Below, one piece after another: positions 58,686 to 64,000 of a DNA stretch of 64,000 bases. Position 1 is the stretch's first letter, and the number at the start of each line of letters is the position of its first letter. Source of the stretch: Argopecten irradians (Eukaryota > Mollusca > Bivalvia > Pectinida > Pectinidae); NCBI RefSeq assembly GCF_041381155.1, contig NC_091144.1:31180980-31244979 (forward strand), given 5' to 3'. The position numbers and the translations under genes were made by a program. The notes under the pieces were generated by a model. The model had not been told where the DNA came from. It was given only the letters and a program-made list of their open reading frames with translations, and ran no database searches.

Positions 58686-61600
58686 AGGTCATACTGTACG
58701 ACATGAATTGTTAATTGTGTAGACTTCAGGTAATACAGTACGACATGAACTGTTGTGTAGAGACTTCAGGTCATACTGTACGACATGAACTGTTGTGTAG
58801 AGACTTCAGGTCATACTGTACGACATGAACTGTTGTGTAGAGACTTCAGGTCATACTGTACGACATGAAATGTTGTGTAGAGACTTCAGGTCATACTGTA
58901 CGACATGAACTGTTGTGTAGAGACTTCAGGTCATACTGTACGACATGAACTGTTGTGTAGAGACTTCAGGTCATACTGTACGACATGAAATGTTGTGTAG
59001 AGACTTCAGGTCATACTGTACGACAAGAAATGTTGTGTAGAGACTTCAAGTCATACTGTACGACATGAAATGTTGTGTAGATACTTCAGGTCATACTGTA
59101 CGACATGAACTGTTGTGTAGAGACTTCAGGTCATACTGTACGACATGAAATGTTGTGTAGAGACTTCAGGTCATACTGTTCGACATGAACTGTTGTGTAG
59201 AGACTTCAGGTCATACTGTTCGACATTGAACTGTTGTGTAGAGACTTCAGGTCATACTGTACGACAGAAATGTTGTGTAGAGACTTCAGGTCATACTGTA
59301 CGACATGAACTGTTGTGTAGAGACTTCAGGTCATACTGTACGACATGAACTGTTGTGTAGAGACTTCAGGTCATACTGTACGACATGAACTGTTAATTTA
59401 GAGACTTCAGGTCATACTGTACGACATAAACTGTTGTGTAGAGACTTCAGGTCATACTGTACGACATGAAATGTTGTGTAGAGACTTCAGGTCATACTGT
59501 ACGACATAAACTGTTGTGTAGAGACTTCAGGTCATACTGTTCGACATTAACTGTTGTGTAGAGACTTCAGGTCATACTGTACGACATTAACTGTTGTGTA
59601 GAGACTTCAGGTCATACTGTACGACATGAACTGTTGTGTAGAGACTTCAGGTCATACTGTACGACATGAAATGTTGTGTAGAGACTTCAGGTCATACTGT
59701 ACGACATTAACTGTTGTGTAGAGACTTCAGGTCATACTGTACGACATGAAATGTTGTGTAGAGACTTCAGGTCATACTGTACGACATTAACTGTTGTGTA
59801 GAGACTTCAGGTCATACTGTACGACATGAAATGTTGTGTAGAGACTTCAGGTCATACTTACGACATGAATGTTGTGTAGAGACTTCAGGTCATACTGTAC
59901 GACATGAAATGTTGTGTAGAGACTTCAGGTCATACTGTACGACATGAACTGTTGTGTAGAGACTTCAGGTCATACTGTACGACATGAAATGTTGTGTAGA
60001 GACTTCCAGGTCATACTGTACGACATGAACTGTTGTGTAGAGACTTCAGGTCATACTGTACGACATGAACTGTTGTGTAGAGACTTCAGGTCATACTGTA
60101 CGACATGAACTGTTGTGTAGAGACTTCAGGTCATACTGTACGACATGAAATGTTGTGTAGAGACTTCAGGTCATACTGTACGACATGAAATGTTGTGTAG
60201 AGACTTCAGGTCATACTGTACGACATGAACTGTTGTGTAGAGACTTCAGGTCATACTGTACGACATGAACTGTTGTGTAGAGACTTCAGGTCATACTGTA
60301 CGACATGAACTGTTGTGTAGAGACTTCAGGTCATACAGTACGACATGAACTGTTGTGTAGAGACTTCAGGTCATACTGTACGACATGAACTGTTGTGTAG
60401 AGACTTCAGGTCATACTGTACGACATGAAATGTTGTGTAGAGACTTCAGGTCATACTGTACGACATGAACTGTTGTGTAGAGACTTCAGGTCATACTGTA
60501 CGACATGAAATGTTGTGTAGAGACTTCAGGTCATACTGTACGACATGAACTGTTGTGTAGAGACTTCAGGTCATACTGTACGACATGAACTGTTAATTGT
60601 GTAGAGACTTCAGGTCATACTGTACGACATGAACTGTTGTGTAGAGACTTCAGGTATACTGTACGACAGAATGTGTGTAGACTTCAGTCATACTGTACGA
60701 CATAACTGTTGTGTAGAGACTTCAGGTCATACTGTACGACATGAACTGTTGTGTAGAGACTTCAGGTCATACTGTACGACATGAACTGTTGTGTAGAGAC
60801 TTCAGGTCATACTGTACGACATGAACTGTTGTGTAGAGACTTCAGGTCATACTGTACGACATGAAATGTTGTGTAGAGACTTCAGGGCATACTGTACGAC
60901 ATGAACTGTTGTGTAGAGACTTCAGGTCATACTGTACGACATGAACTGTTGTGTAGAGACTTCAGGTCATACTGTACGACATGAAATGTTAATTGTGTAG
61001 ACTTCAGGTCATGCTGTACGACATGAACTGTTGTGTAGAGACTTCAGGTCATACTGTACGACATGAACTGTTGTGTAGAGACTTCAGGTCATACTGTACG
61101 ACATGAAACTGTTGTGTAGAGACTTCAGGTCATACTGTACGACATGAACTGTTGTGTAGAGACTTCAGGTCATACTGTACGACATGAACTGTTGTGTAGA
61201 GACTTCAGGTCATACTGTACGACATGAACTGTTGTGTAGAGACTTCAGGTCATACTGTACGACATGAACTGTTGTGTAGAGACTTCAGGTCATACTGTAC
61301 GACATGAAACTGTTGTGTAGAGACTTCAGGTCATACTGTACGACATGAACTGTTGTTGTGTAGAGACTTCAGGTCATACTGTACGACATGAACTGTTAAT
61401 TGTGTAGAGACTTCAGGTCATACTGTACGACATGAACTGTGTTGTGTAGAGACTTCAGGTCATACTGTACGACATGAACTGTTGTGTAGAGACTTCAGGT
61501 CATACTGTACGACATGAACTGTTAATTGTGTAGAGACTTCAGGTCATACTGTACGACATGAACTGTTGTGTAGAGACTTCAGGTCATACTGTACGACATG

Positions 61601-64000
61601 AACTGTTGTGTAGAGACTTCAGGTCATACTGTACGACATGAACTGTTGTGTAGAGACTTCAGGTCATACTGTACGACATGAACTGTTTGTGTAGAGACTT
61701 CAGGTCATACTGTACGACATGAACTGTTGTGTAGAGACTTCAGGTCATACTGTACGACATGAACTGTTGTGTAGAGACTTCAGGTCATACTGTACGACAT
61801 GAACTGTTGTGTAGAGACTTCAGGTCATACTGTACGACATGAAATGTTGTGTAGAGACTTCAGGTCATACTGTACGACATGAACTGTTGTGTAGAGACTT
61901 CAGGTCATACTGTACGACATGAACTGTTGTGTAGAGACTTCAGGTCATACTGTACGACATGAACTGTTGTGTAGAGACTTCAGGTCATACTGTACGACAT
62001 GAACTGTTGTGTAGAGACTTCAGGTCATACTGTACGACATGAACTGTTGTGTAGAGACTTCAGGTCATACTGTACGACATGAACTGTTGTGTAGAGACTT
62101 CAGGTCATACTGTACGACATGAACTGTTGTGTAGAGACTTCAGGTCATACTGTACGACATGAACTGTTGTGTAGAGACTTCAGGTCATACTGTACGACAT
62201 GAACTGTTGTGTAGAGACTTCAGGTCATACTGTACGACATGAAACTGTTGTGTAGAGACTTCAGGTCATACTGTACGACATGAACTGTTGTGTAGAGACT
62301 TCAGGTCATACTGTACGACATGAACTGTTGTGTAGAGACTTCAGGTCATACTGTACGACATGAACTGTTGTGTAGAGACTTCAGGTCATACTGTACGACA
62401 TGAAATGTTGTGTAGAGACTTCAGGTCATACTGTACGACATGAAATGTTGTGTAGAGACTTCAGGTCATACTGTACGACATACTGAACATGAATGTTGTG
62501 TAGAGACTTCAGGTCATACTGTACGACATGAAACTGTTGTGTAGAGACTTCAGGTCATACTGTACGACATGAAACTGTTGTGTAGAGACTTCAGGTCATA
62601 CTGTACGACATGAAACTGTTGTGTAGAGACTTCAGGTCATACTGTACGACATGAACTGTTGTGTAGAGACTTCAGGTCATACTGTACGACATGAACTGTT
62701 GTGTAGAGACTTCAGGTCATACTGTACGACATGAAACTGTTGTGTAGAGACTTCAGGTCATACTGTACGACATGAACTGTTGTGTAGAGACTTCAGGTCA
62801 TACTGTACGACATGAACTGTTGTGTAGAGACTTCAGGTCATACTGTACGACATGAAATGTTGTGTAGAGACTTCAGGTCATACTGTACGACATGAACTGT
62901 TGTGTAGAGACTTCAGGTCATACTGTACGACATGAACTGTTGTGTAGAGACTTCAGGTCATACTGTACGACATGAAATGTTGTGTAGAGACTTCAGGTCA
63001 TACTGTACGACATGAACTGTTGTGTAGAGACTTCAGGTCATACTGTACGACATGAACTGTTGTGTAGAGACTTCAGGTCATACTGTACGACATGAACTGT
63101 TGTGTAGAGACTTCAGGTCATACTGTACGACATGAAACTGTTGTGTAGAGACTTCAGGTCATACTGTACGACATGAACTGTTGTGTAGAGACTTCAGGTC
63201 ATACTGTACGACATGAAATGTTGTGTAGAGACTTCAGGTCATACTGTACGACATGAACTGTTGTGTAGAGACTTCAGGTCATACTGTACGACATGAAATG
63301 TTGTGTAGAGACTTCAGGTCATACTGTACGACATGAACTGTTGTGTAGAGACTTCAGGTCATACTGTACGACATGAACTGTTGTGTAGAGACTTCAGGTC
63401 ATACTGTACGACATGAACTGTTGTGTAGAGACTTCAGGTCATACTGTACGACATGAACTGTTGTGTAGAGACTTCAGGTCATACTGTACGACATGAAACT
63501 GTTGTGTAGAGACTTCAGGTCATACTGTACGACATGAACTGTTGTGTAGAGACTTCAGGTCATACTGTACGACATGAAATGTTGTGTAGAGACTTCAGGT
63601 CATACTGTACGACATGAAATGTTGTGTAGAGACTTCAGGTCATACTGTACGACATGAAATGTTGTGTAGAGACTTCAGGTCATACTGTACGACATGAACT
63701 GTTGTGTAGAGACTTCAGGTCATACTGTACGACATGAACTGTTGTGTAGAGACTTCAGGTCATACTGTACGACATGAAATGTTGTTGTGTAGAGACTTCA
63801 GGTCATACTGTACGACATGAAATGTTGTGTAGAGACTTCAGGTCATACTGTACGACATGAACTGTTGTGTAGAGACTTCAGGTCATACTGTACGACATGA
63901 AACTGTTGTGTAGAGACTTCAGGTCATACTGTACGACATGAACTGTTGTGTAGAGACTTCAGGTCATACTGTACGACATGAAATGTTGTGTAGAGACTTC
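58686..64000. repeat. 40-bp satellite array, about 130 copies, runs off the window
   Basis: Unit AGGTCATACTGTACGACATG followed by AACTGTTGTGTAGAGACTTC, exactly 40 bp, repeated from 58686 to the last base. Main variants: GAACTG or GAAATG, a 41-bp GAAACTG form, and a longer TTAATTGTGTAGAG form. Copies are nearly identical, which points to recent homogenisation. A 15-bp near-palindrome (GTCATACTGTACGAC) lies in every unit. It is not coding: at regular spacing each strand meets a TGA at least once every three units. Confidence 0.98.

Noticed and set aside
59145-59348. 67-codon open frame with CCVETSGHTVRHE repeats
   Set aside because: It lies in the 40-bp satellite and is open only because a few units have irregular length; regular units bring a TGA every third copy.
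58686-64000. CRISPR-like regular repeats
   Set aside because: There are no unique spacers; units abut head to tail, and the context is eukaryotic.

Overview
This is AT-rich eukaryotic DNA with intron-containing genes, canonical GT/AG splice sites, scattered transposon remnants and satellite DNA. The protein families (a small PhyH-like oxygenase gene, a lineage-type orphan GPCR, a multi-exon transmembrane protein of a type I associate with molluscs) and the repeat types (short inverted-repeat elements, tRNA-derived SINE, two kinds of LINE) suggest a lophotrochozoan, most likely a bivalve mollusc. That placement is inference from recognition, not from a search.

Layout. 1-4.9 kb: non-coding, with a 17-bp-period repeat, a tRNA-like SINE fragment and a MITE. 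4.98-6.26 kb (+): a single-exon class A GPCR whose frame is broken twice by one extra base. 7.4-8.85 kb (-): a two-exon (visible part) phytanoyl-CoA-dioxygenase-like gene in which the first iron-ligand histidine is a tyrosine. 12.05-16.8 kb (+): the first seven exons of Integrator subunit 11 (INTS11), with three single-base insertions and no exon 8 onward. The intron is followed by a LINE (17.1-20.84 kb, - strand). 20.9-26.7 kb: non-coding, with a tandem array interrupted by a MITE.

26.8-28.3 kb and 33.9-36 kb (+): two paralogous four-exon genes for a tiny (81 aa) protein with a signal peptide, a Gly/Tyr-rich middle and a hydrophobic C-terminus; each has a TATA box and a non-coding first exon. 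Between them lie a decayed CR1/Jockey-type LINE tail and a 1-kb inverted-repeat element. 36.8-41.4 kb is crowded with fold-back (palindromic) elements, one of them split by an hAT-type insertion with a clean 8-bp target duplication.

44.6-56.5 kb (+): an intact eight-exon gene that I assembled from splice sites, with every phase matching. It encodes a 352-aa type I membrane protein with a conserved-looking but unnamed ectodomain, a Thr-rich stem, a short helix and one transmembrane segment. Its introns hold minisatellites and MITEs. From 58.69 kb to the window end is an almost unbroken 40-bp satellite of about 130 copies.

The genes do not form a visible pathway. The best candidates for something new are the paired 81-aa Gly/Tyr membrane microproteins, the 352-aa receptor-like protein, the truncated INTS11 copy and the satellite with its internal dyad.
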